Assembly (NCBI RefSeq): GCF_958298935.1
Contig: NC_084933.1
Location: 30,714,334-30,778,333, forward strand
DNA: 64,000 bases
Source: Phragmites australis
Lineage: Eukaryota; Streptophyta; Magnoliopsida; Poales; Poaceae
Direction of reading: 5' to 3'
Part shown: positions 11,506 to 23,290 of the stretch, piece by piece
How positions within the stretch are numbered: the first letter of the stretch is position 1
Layout of the letters: each line of letters begins with the position of its first letter
Translations under genes and position numbers: made by a program
The notes under the pieces: model-generated
Databases searched by the model: none
Told to the model about the DNA's origin: nothing
The model's input: the letters and a program-made list of their open reading frames with translations, nothing else

Positions 11506-14500
11506 ATGGAGGTGGACGGCGCCGCGGCAGCGGGGGCGGCGGCCGGCGCGAAGCCGCTGACGCCGGAGGAGGAAGCCCTGAGACGCAACACCGACTGCGT
11601 CTACTTCCTCGCCTCGCCCCTCACCTGCAAGAAGGTACGTCGCCGCTTCGACGACCGGTCTTCTCTTCCCCCGCGCAAGTTTCTTTGGTTTCTGTGGTGC
11701 CATTAAAGCTTATAATTTTTGTTAGAGGTCGTGGGTTTGGTCTGGGTATGATTTCTGAGGTAGGCATAGGAGAAATTTCGCGGTGCAACATCGATTCTCT
11801 ATGGTTTTGGACGCATCTGTGCTGTTTAATGGCGATTTTGATAAATTGAATCCAGCGGTGCAAGCTTGTGCCTTTTCTAGGTCTGTGATGTTTGTGATGC
11901 TAGAGCCAGGTTAAGTTGTGTTATCTAGTCGCGTGATTGACATTATAATGGTTGAATTATTGGGAATTGAAAACCCTGGGGATCAGAAATTAGTGCGCTT
12001 TACTATCAGATACGTCTCCAGCACATAATTGTTGCTTGTGATGATACAACCTTTCGATGTGGTGAAGGTTTTGACTGGAATTTTTGGTGCCTACAGCCTC
12101 ACTAGGATTGCTGGATTGGTACAAGCTGCTGATTATTACTAGTGTCTCTGGAAGATTACTTTATCATAATTTGATATTCCTCACATGATTTTGCATGCTC
12201 ATACATGGTGTACACTACAATATGAAACCAATAACTGTTTGTATAAGCTAACAGTGTATATGAAAAGTAAACTTTTGCTCCATATTTATCCAAAGGCACG
12301 ATATGTGTCAGAAGACCTTCATACTTGGTTCTGTTGTCGTGTTGATGTCTCTGTTTCTTTCATGCATAGTTCACATCAATCAAGGTAATAAATAGCAGAT
12401 AGTGGGGTGGTAGCAGATTGGTGTCAGGGTAGCAGATTGCGGATAGCGGGCGATATTGCGGACACTATGTTCCAATAGCGGACTTTTAAAAATACTCCCA
12501 ATTTTGAGTATAGATCATGATATTTGACTTAATAATATGGTAAAATAGCAATTAGCAACTAGAAAACAAATAAGTGACAAATCAATACGAAGTTACGAAC
12601 ATATAAGTATATAACTTAAAAGAAGAAACAAACATCAAGTTTCCCTCATAAGTCTCAGTAATGGAAGTGCTAAGTCCTAAATCCTGCTAAGTCCTAAATC
12701 CATAGATGTAAAGGCAAAGCAAATCAACGGCATCCGGAGGCTGGAGCTGACCTGATGAGCAAGGCTAATTGCTATTGCAGCCCGCGATAGCGGCCCGCTA
12801 ACAGCTATTGCAGCCCACGATAGCGACCCGCTAACTGCTATTGCAGCCGCTAAGTTACAAACCGCTATATTTGGCATACTACCTTGACGCAATAGCGGGA
12901 GCTATAGTGGTCGCTACGAACTCTATTTGTTAACTTGGTTCACATATTGTTAGCTTCAAACGGTGGGCTCCTTTCAATATTTAGCATCACATTCATAGTT
13001 GGTTATTGGATTTTGTCGTTAAGTATTCAACCTCATTCCGCAATACTATCCCATCAATGAAATCTTAACGATCATGCATATTTGTGTGCAATTCTTTCTT
13101 TGTTAACTTCCGACCAAATCATAATTTAATTATGTTTTTTTATTTCTTCCATCAGGGGAATGAGTGTGATTTTCGTCACAGCGAGGGTGCCCGGATGAAC
13201 CCTAGAGACTGTTGGTACTGGTTGAATGGCAATTGTTTGAATCTGAAATGTCCATTTCGCCATCCGGTACGTCTCTTTTCGTTTACTATGAGATTCATTT
13301 TAGCATTTGCCTAAATTAACTACGAATGTTATGCTGCTGTTCGTCACAAAATGACAAGTCATGCACATAGAAGCCCCTATAGCTCACTTAGCACAGGGTT
13401 AAGATTGCCTGGACATTTTATTAGTTAATTTTTTTCTTTCTGAAGTTTAATTTTGCTTACTTTACCTTGTCCAGCCAATTGATGGTTTCTTTGGTGCCCC
13501 AACTCCTGGAGTACCTTCTGTTTCTTCACACTATGGTGCATATAACTCAGGCAAGCAGATGGTCCCATGCTATTACTTCCAGAAAGGGAGCTGCTTGAAA
13601 GGTGATAGATGCCATTTTTATCATGGACCGCAAACGGCTGGTAATAATCCCCCGGAACAGGTGATGAAGGTCTCTTCCTTTCCTTTGGAACAGCCCCAGG
13701 CTCAAAAGAATGAGGAGTCCACAGAGCCAAATAATTCAATGCAGCAAAGTGCTCCAATAATTGGTGACAGGTCCAAAATGACAGCTGATTGGTCTTTGGT
13801 CCATGCTGCCAAGGCTGGTGTAGCTACAGTACCTTCTGAACTTGCTTCCAATGCAGTGAAGTCTAGGCTCAATTCAGAGAAGGTACCCAATACTACACCA
13901 GCAGTAAAGAAAAGCTTCACAATTTCCGAGGAGGATCATCCTGTGTCCTATCCGAACCAGCTTCCTGTGGGAAGTGACCCTATCCAAGATTGGAACCAGG
14001 ATTACCAAATGCCTCCTGCAGATGACCTGCCGCAGAACAGCAGGGAGGCTGATGATTTTTTGGGGGAGTCTTCGCCTGGTTTTGATGTTCTTGTGGACAA
14101 TGATGCAGATAGTGCTGCTTATTTACATGATGAGGAAGACTTTGGAAGGGATATGTACCCAGTAGAAGACTATGAATATGCTCCAGCTGATTTCGATATT
14201 CATGCCCATCATGAAAGGGAGCAGTTCAATGGAATGGGCGAGCATAACCAGATTGGGCAACTGTATGATGGCTATGAGAGGAAAAGGCGTAGATCATCAT
14301 CTGAGAGGAGCATGGACAGACCTTTCCATTCAGATAGAAGGTTTCTGCACAGAGAGATTGATCATGCTGAGATGGATAGATCAGATCTACGTCATCAGCT
14401 CCGCAGGAGAAGAATAAATGGTTCTTCAACAGCCATTAGCCCAGAACGCAATGGAGAGCAGCACTGGAGGGATGAACACTATAGGGAAAGGGCACAAGAT

Positions 14501-15328
14501 GGTCACCACATGCGCAGAGATCACCATCAGGGTCCACGAGGAAGCACTCTGAGCGCCCGTCTTCAGAGCAGAATAAAGCTTCCTGGAAGATCACGTGATA
14601 GAGTTGACACTCGCTTTGAGAATGAGCAAGATAGAAGGCGACTCCGGGACAGATTTTCTCCAGTTAGGCATGTGGATTTTCACGGGTTTAGGCATCGGGA
14701 GGCAGGACAACATCATGAAAGGAGCCGGTGGAGACTGAGTGAACTTGCCTCAAGTGTCAGGCATGCAGATGGCAATTCAGTTCACTTTGCTGCTCAGAAA
14801 AACTTAGGAGAGCCTAGGAAGGCCAATGGAATCGTGGAATCTGAAGCATCTCTTGATTTTGAGGGCCCAAAACCCCTCAGTGTCATCTTGCAGAGGAAAA
14901 TAGAGGCCACAGTAGGCAATACCTCATCTTCCAGCTATGAGAAATCTGCTGAGGCTGCAGTTAGGCAGCCTCGTTCTCTGGTTGAAGCTGGGAAGAAAGG
15001 CTGTGACAACATTATCAGCGCTGAAGATTACAAGAGTGCATCAGGCAATGAAGAACATAAGAAGGATGAGGAAGATCAGATCGCTGTAGAGGATCAGGGG
15101 CAATCTTCATCTCATGGTGACAAATTTGAGATGGAAGATGTTACTGGAGTGGATGCATTGGAAAATCAAGAGGCAGATAACTATGACCAGAGAGAGGGCG
15201 AGTCTGACGACTACGAGACAATTGAAGGCCATGACTACAAATCTGAAGATGAAAACGTGTATCAAGACAATGAAGACTTCGACGACGATGACGATTTTGC
15301 CCGGAAAGTAGGAGTTGCTTTCTCTTAA
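11506..15328 (+). CDS. CCCH-type zinc finger protein (three fingers), putative RNA-binding
   Basis: Exons 11506-11634, 13156-13266 and 13475-15328, with GT-AG introns at phase 0, encode 697 aa. There are three fingers: C-X9-C-X5-C-X3-H beginning at Cys31 and spanning the first exon junction, C-X7-C-X4-C-X3-H in exon 2 (CWYWLNGNCLNLKCPFRH), and C-X7-C-X5-C-X3-H early in exon 3 (CYYFQKGSCLKGDRCHFYH). The rest is low complexity. It has an Arg/Ser-rich middle (KRRRSSSERSMDR), short conserved blocks TLSARLQSRIKLPGRSRDR and KPLSVILQRKIE, and a very acidic tail with FDDDDDFARKVG. Proteins with this layout (metazoan ZC3H11A and plant relatives) bind RNA in the nucleus; the function here is inferred. 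The start is supported by its position just before finger 1. Confidence 0.93.
12405..12935. mobile_element. MITE-like insertion in intron 1 of the CCCH gene
   Basis: The left end has GCAGATTGCGGATAGCGGGC and CCAATAGCGGAC. The right end has several complementary words, such as GCTATTGCAGCCCGCGATAG repeated with changes at about 12770, 12805 and 12837, and CAATAGCGGGAGCTATAGTG near 12890. The ends are inverted relative to each other, with an AT-rich middle. This matches small hAT-like elements of grasses, but I could not identify an exact TSD. It lies wholly within the first intron (11635-13155). Confidence 0.55.
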
Positions 15329-16257
15329 GCTCTATTGCACTGTCATTGCTTCTGTTGCTTGTGGCAAAGCTGAAGTGCTTGCTTTGCTTAGTGCATCTCT
15401 TGGATAAATTCATGTGGTGCTTTATGTTTCTTTTTTCAAGTTGATAGTGATAAAGACTGTTGTTTTCTGAGGCTGATAACTTATAATTATAGGTCAGATA
15501 TGAAGCGAGGTAGCTTTCATAAATGATATTAAGGCTTTACATGTAAAACTGCTGACTGTTCAGCATATCTGATCTATCCTCAAACATTGTATTGTATTAG
15601 GTTCCTTACTAACATCAGGATATTTCTTCGATCAATTTATGTCCGAGATGGAGAATATAATCAACCCCCTTTTGGAGGGGGTCTTTTGTTCACATTAACC
15701 TTGGTGTCTCTTTGCGATTCTTCAGAGATTTTTCAATATTCTTTTTTGCATTACGAATTGGGATGTCATGGTTAGAATCTTTGCGAAGTCTAAAAATCTT
15801 TCAGGCTGTGAACTCGAGTTTTGAGTGCAAAATCTCTGCGAGTTGTGTTGTCTTTCTTCTTAAAGATGGCATTCTCTGCTGGAGTTGGTGATTAACACAT
15901 TTTTTTAATAAAGCGATTAACACATTTGAAGAACACTCAGCAACAGGAGCTGAGGAAATGTCAATATGGAAGGTGTTCATTCTTGACCTTTCAACAACTG
16001 TATCTGGATCAATGACGATCATGTTATTCGAAGAGTATTGTTTATCTATCCATCATTAGTTTAGTTTGCCGTTAAGAGTCAACTGTGTGTGTACGATGAC
16101 TTGTTAATAATTCATAATCGCCTGAAGAGATCCGCACGTATTGGAGAGCCCTGCTTCTGACCAGAATAACATGGGTGAAAATATCAAGATAATGGCCAAA
16201 ACCTGCAACCTGGATACTATAGTTGCAAAAATAAGCCTCGCTAACAGCGGATTAGTA
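15329..16257. other. 3' UTR and spacer after the CCCH gene
   Basis: The first part (to about 15650) is probably the 3' UTR of the CCCH gene. The remainder shows no recognised gene or repeat. Confidence 0.5.
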
Positions 16258-16976
16258 TATCACGCACTTCTAGTTTCAGATGCGACGCGTGAGGCGACTC
16301 GGGCGAAGCGTCAGAGCAGAGGCAATTCAACTGGCACCCTCGCCTCCGACGGCCTCCCGGCGTCGGAGAAGGAGGATGGCCCGGTCTTCTCGGTTAGTAT
16401 GTTTCTATTTTATAGTTTAGCTTGTTAGGTTAGGTCTTAGGTTGTCTAGTGAATTTAGCGTGAGATCTATTGGTGCTTTTATTTTTCTATGGCTTCTCCA
16501 GCTATGTGAGGTAAGTATGTGTGAGGTATACCCATGTGTTGGTGTATATGCGTATGTTGTGTTGTATCTACGTGATGAGGTGCGAGTTTTCAGTCCGGAT
16601 TGATGATGTGCTCGTCGGAGGCTCCGGATCTCCCTTCCGAGTTGTTAATGTGTTCGATTACGTTAGGTTCCTTTTTGACCTGTGAGTTTGTCCGAAACAT
16701 TTATCATCCTCAATACATCATAGCTACGAGATGTTACGGTTGGTGACTGAAAAATTTTATGATCTTTAATGGTCTTTTCTCGTTAGTGCAGAGTTTAGTT
16801 CTAGTTCGTGCGACTATGTTTAGTCATGGTGGATCGAAGATGAAACTCGGGATGCGGATGGCAGGACCAGTATTTTCTCTGTGTTTTTTTATCCCAGGTT
16901 TCTATCTTGTAATGTGTTTGTACTACTGATATAATGAAATCACCCATTCTAAAAAAAAAAAATTATCACGCCTTCT
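16258..16976 (+). mobile_element. Small poly(A) retroposon (copy 1) with TSD
   Basis: A body of about 690 bp (16272-16963) ends in a run of 12 A residues. It is flanked by TATCACGCACTTCT (16258-16271) and TATCACGCCTTCT (16964-16976), an imperfect 13-14 bp target-site duplication. The body starts GC-rich (GAGGCGACTCGGGCGAAG), then becomes T-rich with GTTAGGTTAGGTCTTAGG and TATTGGTGCTTTTA. It has no long ORF. Poly(A) plus a long TSD indicates LINE-machinery retrotransposition. It resembles the insertion at 36507-37137. Confidence 0.8.
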
Positions 16977-17251
16977 CACATGGTGTTGCGCTGGCTAAAA
17001 TCTGCTAAATTATCTGCCGGCACATTCAGCATGTACGACGGAATGCTTTCTCTTTTTCTGAGTGCAAATCATCAGGCATCTTCGCCTGCCTTGTGTAACT
17101 AAAATAATAGTGCCTTTGCAGAAATTTGAAGAGATTCAAGTTCTGAAGAAAATCAGCTTATGAGAAGTTTTGAAGAAAATTAGTTTCTGTTATCAAAATA
17201 AATTTGCAAAACGTGCGTATCCTGACGCATAGAACCTACTTTGACATTGCC

Positions 17252-17580
17252 CATTTTTTTTAATAATATTATTTTATACGTAAATTTCAAAAATAATACA
17301 CAATTTACGAAAATTTAAAAATAATACCTATTCATATCCTGATCCCACTAGAAGGGGTTTTCGTGTCCTCGAAACGTGAAAAAAAAAATTCTTTTTTGAG
17401 TTCTGGTCACGTGAAAACATATTTTCACATATTGAAAGCTCGAATACAGTTTTTGCGTCCTGATCGCATGAAAAACATGTTCGCATCCCGAGCACACGAA
17501 AACATTTCTTTTCGAGTCCTGACCACGCGAAAAATATGATTTGCATGCTAAAAAATATTTTTAGCGCAAAAGAATATTTT
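17252..17580 (+). repeat. Left terminal inverted repeat of the MULE
   Basis: This arm is complementary to about 21950-22276. It contains repeated short words of the form TCCTGATCGCATGAAAAAC and CGAGTCCTGACCACGCGAAA, so the TIR is itself built of degenerate subrepeats around G/CGAAAA. Confidence 0.7.
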
Positions 17581-17989
17581 GCTTTTGCATTATGCTAATT
17601 AACTTATTTGTTGTACGGATTGTATGGAAAATTAGAAAATGTATTTAAATTTTATTGCATGCATGCAAAAACTATTCAGTGGAAGTTTTATTTCTATTGC
17701 CAGAAAAGATATTTAGAAATATTATTTCACATTTTTATTTTACAATTCAACTTATTTCTTATACAGAATAGAAAGATGAAAAAAATCGTAGAATCACTAG
17801 TTCAATAATAGGACGTAGCTGATAAATATTACATATGCTGATAAATATTATATGGAACGTAGCAATTTTTGTCGTGCCACAAATGGACCCTAATCATGTA
17901 GAGATGACGAAAACAAATGTTGGCATGTACGACACGCATAAATACTAACTTAATATGCCTTAGAGAATGAAAATAGCCCGAGATATATT

Positions 17990-20900
17990 TGCCCTTTCTT
18001 TGTGCATCAGGGCCTGTCATCTTGGTGCGACAGGCTCTCTCTAGCTTTCTTTCTCTCTGCCTCGCATGCTTCAGCCGCGACGCAGTCCTACGCTATCTTC
18101 CTTATGCGCTCTTGCCGCTTGAGGCGTAGTTTCTCTTATTGTTCCTTGTACTCCTAGCATTCGTAAGCTTGCCTCCTCCACTGCATGTTCATTTTGACTC
18201 AATGCCTTTTGTGCTTATTTTCCTCCATGTCTAGTCATTCCATAAAGTCACAGATAGTTAGAGGAAACTAGACAAATAAAATAAGAGAAAAGATTGGTAA
18301 TAAAGTGAAAAAAAAATGTATGGAAAGTGGCACCAGAGTGATCTATGTCGCTATACCAGTGAATATTTATACGGTCCATGTCGAGACGGGTCATACTAGT
18401 AGTTGGTACACATGAATAAGCGTCTGTCATATCTGTAGGAGATGTTCTAGGACTCGCGGAACCTGCAAGGGTGCTAAGCACAGCGACGGTTCGAACCCCT
18501 GGGGGCTGGTGCATAAACTGAGTGCATGTGCATGACTTGGAGCTGGAGGACGGAAAAACTATGCGCAAGGACAAATGAGCAGGGATTCTCTATAAAAGCT
18601 GGAAAAATTGTATCATTAATGATTGACAGAGATTCACTGTGAAAACTGTTGCTTTCTGTGATCATCTCGTTCTGCAAAAATTTAGCAAAGAGTTATAGTT
18701 GTGTCTACATGGAAAGCAGTGAATCCTAAGAGAGCGTTGTGCTTAGAAAAAGTGTATTGGCGAAATGGTAAATCTCAACCATTTAATTGATGAAAAGTAA
18801 AGTACATCACATATAAGACTTATCGTAAGCATTTATTGTCTGCCTATGACTACGGTACATATGGCAATACGCACCGCTCGTACCCTATTCCTACACAATC
18901 TATGATAATTTATAATGGCATGTAGTATCCTATCACTAAATGAAGCATGCTACATGGGAAGAAAGATTATCAGGGGCAAGAAATCATACATTGGGTCGGT
19001 GGAAAGTATGGAGCCTTCTCATCTAGATACTCATAGCAGATCTCCTGGAAGTTGCATCCATGGGGTAGGGCTTGCTGCACATGTACCCTTGTGCTAGTCC
19101 TCGTTCCACAGGCTCCGGCACAGTCGGTAGGCCGCACACTCATTTTGGAGGAACCTTCATGCTACCGCACGTACCAAGAAATAGTGGCAAGAGAGAATAG
19201 TTTCTTGCTTGCTATCATACTGCAATTGCATCATGGCATGCATGCCTCATGCGCTCCTATCTCCAACTCCAGCTCCCTTTTCTTATGCTCTGGGTTTTCA
19301 TTTCTCTTTCGCTTTTTGTCCTTACGCTTGTATCTGTCAAGTATGTCACACCATAGCTCATAATGGCCGTGTTGCCCTTACCCTTGTCGGACTCAGACTT
19401 GGAAGCCACGGATGGGATTGTGTTGGAGATATAGTAGTTGGTTAGTATGCATTGGAGCGTATTTGTCCTTAGGTAACCCTTATATAGAGTACATGCTCAT
19501 GGCCTATTTTAGATATCAATGATACAAGGATAGAGTACTGCCAACAATTATGTGTGAGGAAGAGTTATTACGATGGCAGGGTGGGTGTCAGGGAATCCTA
19601 CCAACAAAGAGAGAAAAAGGCATGCCGCATCACTTGCACGTGTATTCTGATTGATAGGGTCGAGGACGTTGAAAGCGGAAGAGATAAGGTCACACACGAG
19701 TGCTTCCTCATACATGGAGGGGTCCATTGTTCATCGTGAACGAATAGTCCAAACTAATGAAATGAAAAGTTAAATAAATTACTTTTATTAAGCATAAAAG
19801 TAACACAGACTACTCCTGACCCCTGCCCCCACCCCTACCCTGGTCCTACCTCTGGCATGCTTTCGCCTACATGCTGACATTGGAACATCTACCTCCTCCA
19901 CATCCTGAGGATGCTCTTACGCGAAAGGTGTGTACCAATTGGGCGCATGGCACTCACGTCTGGGCAACTGATGAAGACTGTAGGTGCCTTCTGCCTCCTG
20001 TTGCGTAGCCTGAGGGGGCGGAGGTGCACCATACAATTAAGAGGAGACCATCACTTCGGAGGCCCCTCCGTAGTCAAAGAACGGGTTCCCACTGGAGTGC
20101 GATGAACTCCTCAAAACCTATGTGGTCGTCTCCATGCGGAACATACCTGTATTATATTGTGTAGAAACATGTGAATAGTGTCACATAATGTGTAATAAAC
20201 CAAAAATTATAGAATAAAGAGTAGGCACATACCAGGTGTAGGAATAAACACAGGGGCAACATCAAACGTGTGATTTATGTGAACCATACTTGATCCATAC
20301 TTCCAAGGAAAATCATGATTTTTCATAATTTACATCTTCGTTTTCTTATGCAAGTTCCATTGATCTATGATGATAGTTTTAGAGGACTCATCATCATCAT
20401 CATAGTCGTTTTCATCATCCTCCTCCACATTTGCATATTGCAATAAAGATTATTTCTCGTGTATCGTGTTACGGTCCATGTTATTAAGATCAACAACAAA
20501 TTCTTCAATTTTCTCCCCTACATTAGGCTGACCCTCAACCTTTGCCGCTTGTCTATGCACAAAAACCTTTGCCTCAGTCGTATGCTGTTGCTCAACTTTT
20601 TCTCTCGACACTGCATGCCCCCGCATATCCTCTTATTTTGGAGGTGTAGTTGCAACTACTACCTTTATACACTTCTCTTAGACAAGCATGCACCACTATA
20701 TTAAACTTAGCCCTACAACGACTGTACCATTTCAACCATTTTAACCACTTGTCCATCTGATACACCAATTTGAACTCCCAATAAACTGGATCTAATGTAC
20801 GGTTCCACATGCAATGCACCGTAACAGAATAAATATCAGGGTCCAACTGTAAATAATGGGTAAACCATATTCTCATATCCTTCATCCTTGTACCCTCAGG

Positions 20901-21010
20901 GTTTGGGTGATCAATGATAGTAAATAAAAAATTGCTCTAATCAACACGCGATAGACCATTACAGATTTGACCATTTCCATAGAAAACTCTAAGATCTATA
21001 GTGTTGACAT
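17990..21010 (-). pseudogene. Decayed MULE-encoded ORF
   Basis: On the minus strand, 21007 downward reads NTIDLRVFYGNGQICNG, a stop, then NFLFTIIDHPNPEGTRMKD, WFTHYLQLDPDIYSVTVHC and FKLVYQMDKWLKWLKW. This resembles the N-terminal domain of plant Mutator-associated proteins with a LRVFYG(N/D)G motif. Further on are an acidic run (DDDDES near 20390), a Pro-rich part (PPPQATQQEAEG near 20010) and a basic helical part (RLKRQERIRKIA near 18090). Several in-frame stops interrupt it. The central DDE transposase domain is not visible, so this is either an accessory protein or an internally deleted transposase. Confidence 0.5.
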
Positions 21011-21949
21011 AACTGTGACATAAAAAAATTGAATAAATTACCAAGTTAATTTCATGTGAATAATTTCAAATGGAGTAAACAATTACTATATTTCTCTAAA
21101 TTGCTTAATCTATCACTCAATATCAAATTTTGTGAACCCTACATGTACCTAATATAATTTCTCGTAACCTAAAATGTAAATCATTCATTTTACATATATA
21201 ATTAAAAGTTTACATCTCTAATTAAACTTACATAGATCTATAACAACATATTACTAAATTACGTAAATCTAAAACAATATTAAAAAATTACCTAAAAAAC
21301 CTATAGTACTCAAGACATATACGTGGCATGACATAATTTTCAATGAAATAAAATTATTCTCAGCCTAAATAAAAAAAATTATATCATCTTGGATTATAAT
21401 AGTACAAATATTAAAAGATTACATAATTTACTGTATATTCAAAAACTGTATAAAACCAGACTAAACTTGGAACAAATGTCTCAAATAAAATTATATGTTT
21501 AATCTGTCTAATATGTATAACATACCACAAATACCCCAAATTAACTTGCACATCTATGATACCATTACTAAATCTATAATTAATTTTCCGACTCGTATAT
21601 CATAAGTAAATATTGTATACGTGTAATAATTATAACCTAATTTTTAACAATATCTACAACTACCAAATATCTAATTATAAAACAACAATACTAACAAAAA
21701 TACATATTTTTTTTACCTTCTTTCTTGTTATCCTCCACTTTTTCCTCCTCCTCCTTCCTTTCCCTCTCCCCCCTCCTTCTTTTTCCTCTCCTTTTTCCTT
21801 CCTCCTCCTGTTCTTCTTCCTCGCTTTTTTCTCTCGCTCTCTTAAAACAAGCGCTCAGCCGAACTCGTAAATGGCACCAAGGGGAGGATGGGCTGTGCAG
21901 CCGGGATAGGACTGACAGTTTTCATGCCACAAAGATGCGAAAACATGTC

Positions 21950-22276
21950 ATGTGTCCGGTTATCGTCGCCCAAGGCCACGACTACTGACATGTCAGTAGT
22001 TTTTGAGCGCTCAACCCGCGACAACACTTTTTCGAGCCCTCATGCCGCGAAATTCCCTTTTTCGCACCACCATGCTATGAAATCTTGCTTACTGTGCATA
22101 CGTGGGAATTTCATAGGTGTTTTCATTTTTCTAGGGCGTGAAAAATAATTTTTCGGGTTCCTGAGACTCGAAATCCCCTTCTCGCGGGACTAGAACATAA
22201 ATAGGTATTTTTTTTTAATTTTTGTAATTTGATATTATTTTTAAATTTACCAATAACATAATAATATTTAAAAATC
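21950..22276 (-). repeat. Right terminal inverted repeat of the MULE
   Basis: This is the complement of the left TIR, ending ...ATAATATTTAAAAATC immediately before the TGACATTGCC repeat. The same GCGAAA/TTTCGAG subrepeat words appear. Confidence 0.7.
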
Positions 22277-22499
22277 TGACATTGCCTACCTGATTTTACA
22301 CCTTTGGCTTCGATCAAAATTTGTCAGCCGGTAAAATTGGCCAGTATTCCAGCATTTTGTTACACTGAGTCACAAAATGACGTTGATTTTGTAGGAGTAC
22401 TACTGACGTGTTTAGTTACAACTAAATTTTCCAGAACACCTAGAAAAATTTGAAGAAAAAACCCCACAAAACATCTCTCTTACTTAAAAAATTGCTAGT

Positions 22500-23290
22500 G
22501 AACGTATCATCAGTGTTTTGTTCTGCACCCCCACCCCCCCGATTGGTCTACTCACGATTTATTTCCTCCTCGTTCGCCCGGTTTTCTTCGGCGCGCCTGC
22601 CCACCCGCATCTCCGCCCACTGGCCCACATCCTTCCACATCCCGCATCTCTCGCGTCGCTCGTTCGTCGTCGCCTCCTTCCATTCCACGTCACCTCCGAG
22701 ATCTCCAAGTTGCCTGCCTACTCTCTGCTTGCCCCACCCGCCTCCATTTTCACCCGCAACCTCCTCACCACCGTATCCTTTCACCCGTCGCATCTTCATT
22801 GACCTCGCCATCCACGGGCCATGGCTCCACCCCACGACGCTCCACTCTTCCTCCGTTCCTCCCTTCCAGGATGCAGTGAAGAGGCAAACGCAATCGGAGA
22901 AGGCAAGCCGGCGGTGGGACAGTCCTCCCGAGACGCCCCGCCCATCACCGATATGCCCTATCCCATCGCCGAGGTAGCCTACTCTAGCGAATCCTCTGCC
23001 TGCTGTCAGCTCTGTGCCTGACCACGCTGCCACCCGTAAAAGGAAGACCACGCCGCCGCACCTCCGTGCCCTACAGCCACCGCCCATAAAAGGACGACCT
23101 CGTCGCTGCCCGTAAAAGGATGACCTCGCCGCTGCACCTCAGTGCCCTACCGTGCCGCCTCCCATAAAAGGATGGACCCGATGACGACATCATCCTCCCG
23201 GACCCTGATGGTGGCATCGTCGTCAACAAGCCCGTGGTCGACATCAGCGACGGTGAGATCTTGAGGGACGACCCGGACAGCCTAGGTTCG
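22500..23290 (+). pseudogene. GC-rich first-exon relic of an unrecognised gene
   Basis: This stretch looks like a grass leader plus first coding exon: a C-rich start and much higher GC than its surroundings. In one frame it ends ILPDPDGGIVVNKPVVDISD and GEILRDDPDSLG followed by a GT donor-like site near 23285. The preceding 250 bp carry diverged short repeats around CCCGTAAAAGGA (23033-23180) and no continuous ORF joins the parts. I do not recognise the protein. It may be a captured or decayed gene fragment beside the MULE. Confidence 0.4.

Larger units (their letters stand above)
17252..22276 (-). mobile_element. Mutator-like element (MULE) with long inverted repeats
   Basis: TGACATTGCC occurs at 17242-17251 and again at 22277-22286, a 10-bp direct repeat that fits the 9-11 bp TSD of MULEs. 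Just inside, the left end (AATAATATTATTTTATACG...) and the reverse complement of the right end (AAATATTATTATGTTATTGG...) align. The similarity continues for roughly 300 bp through CTAGAAGGGGTTTTCGTGTC on the left and CGCGAGAAGGGGATTTCGAG on the right. The intervening 4.4 kb holds a degenerate minus-strand ORF. A long TIR with this TSD length is diagnostic of Mutator elements; transposase catalytic motifs were not found. Confidence 0.75.

Noticed and set aside
13425..13757. 110-codon minus-strand ORF
   Set aside because: Antisense shadow of the third CCCH exon.
22450..22977. 175-codon plus-strand Ser/Pro-rich ORF and its 179-codon antisense
   Set aside because: Composition reflects a C-rich leader. 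Neither continues into the more gene-like stretch at 23180.
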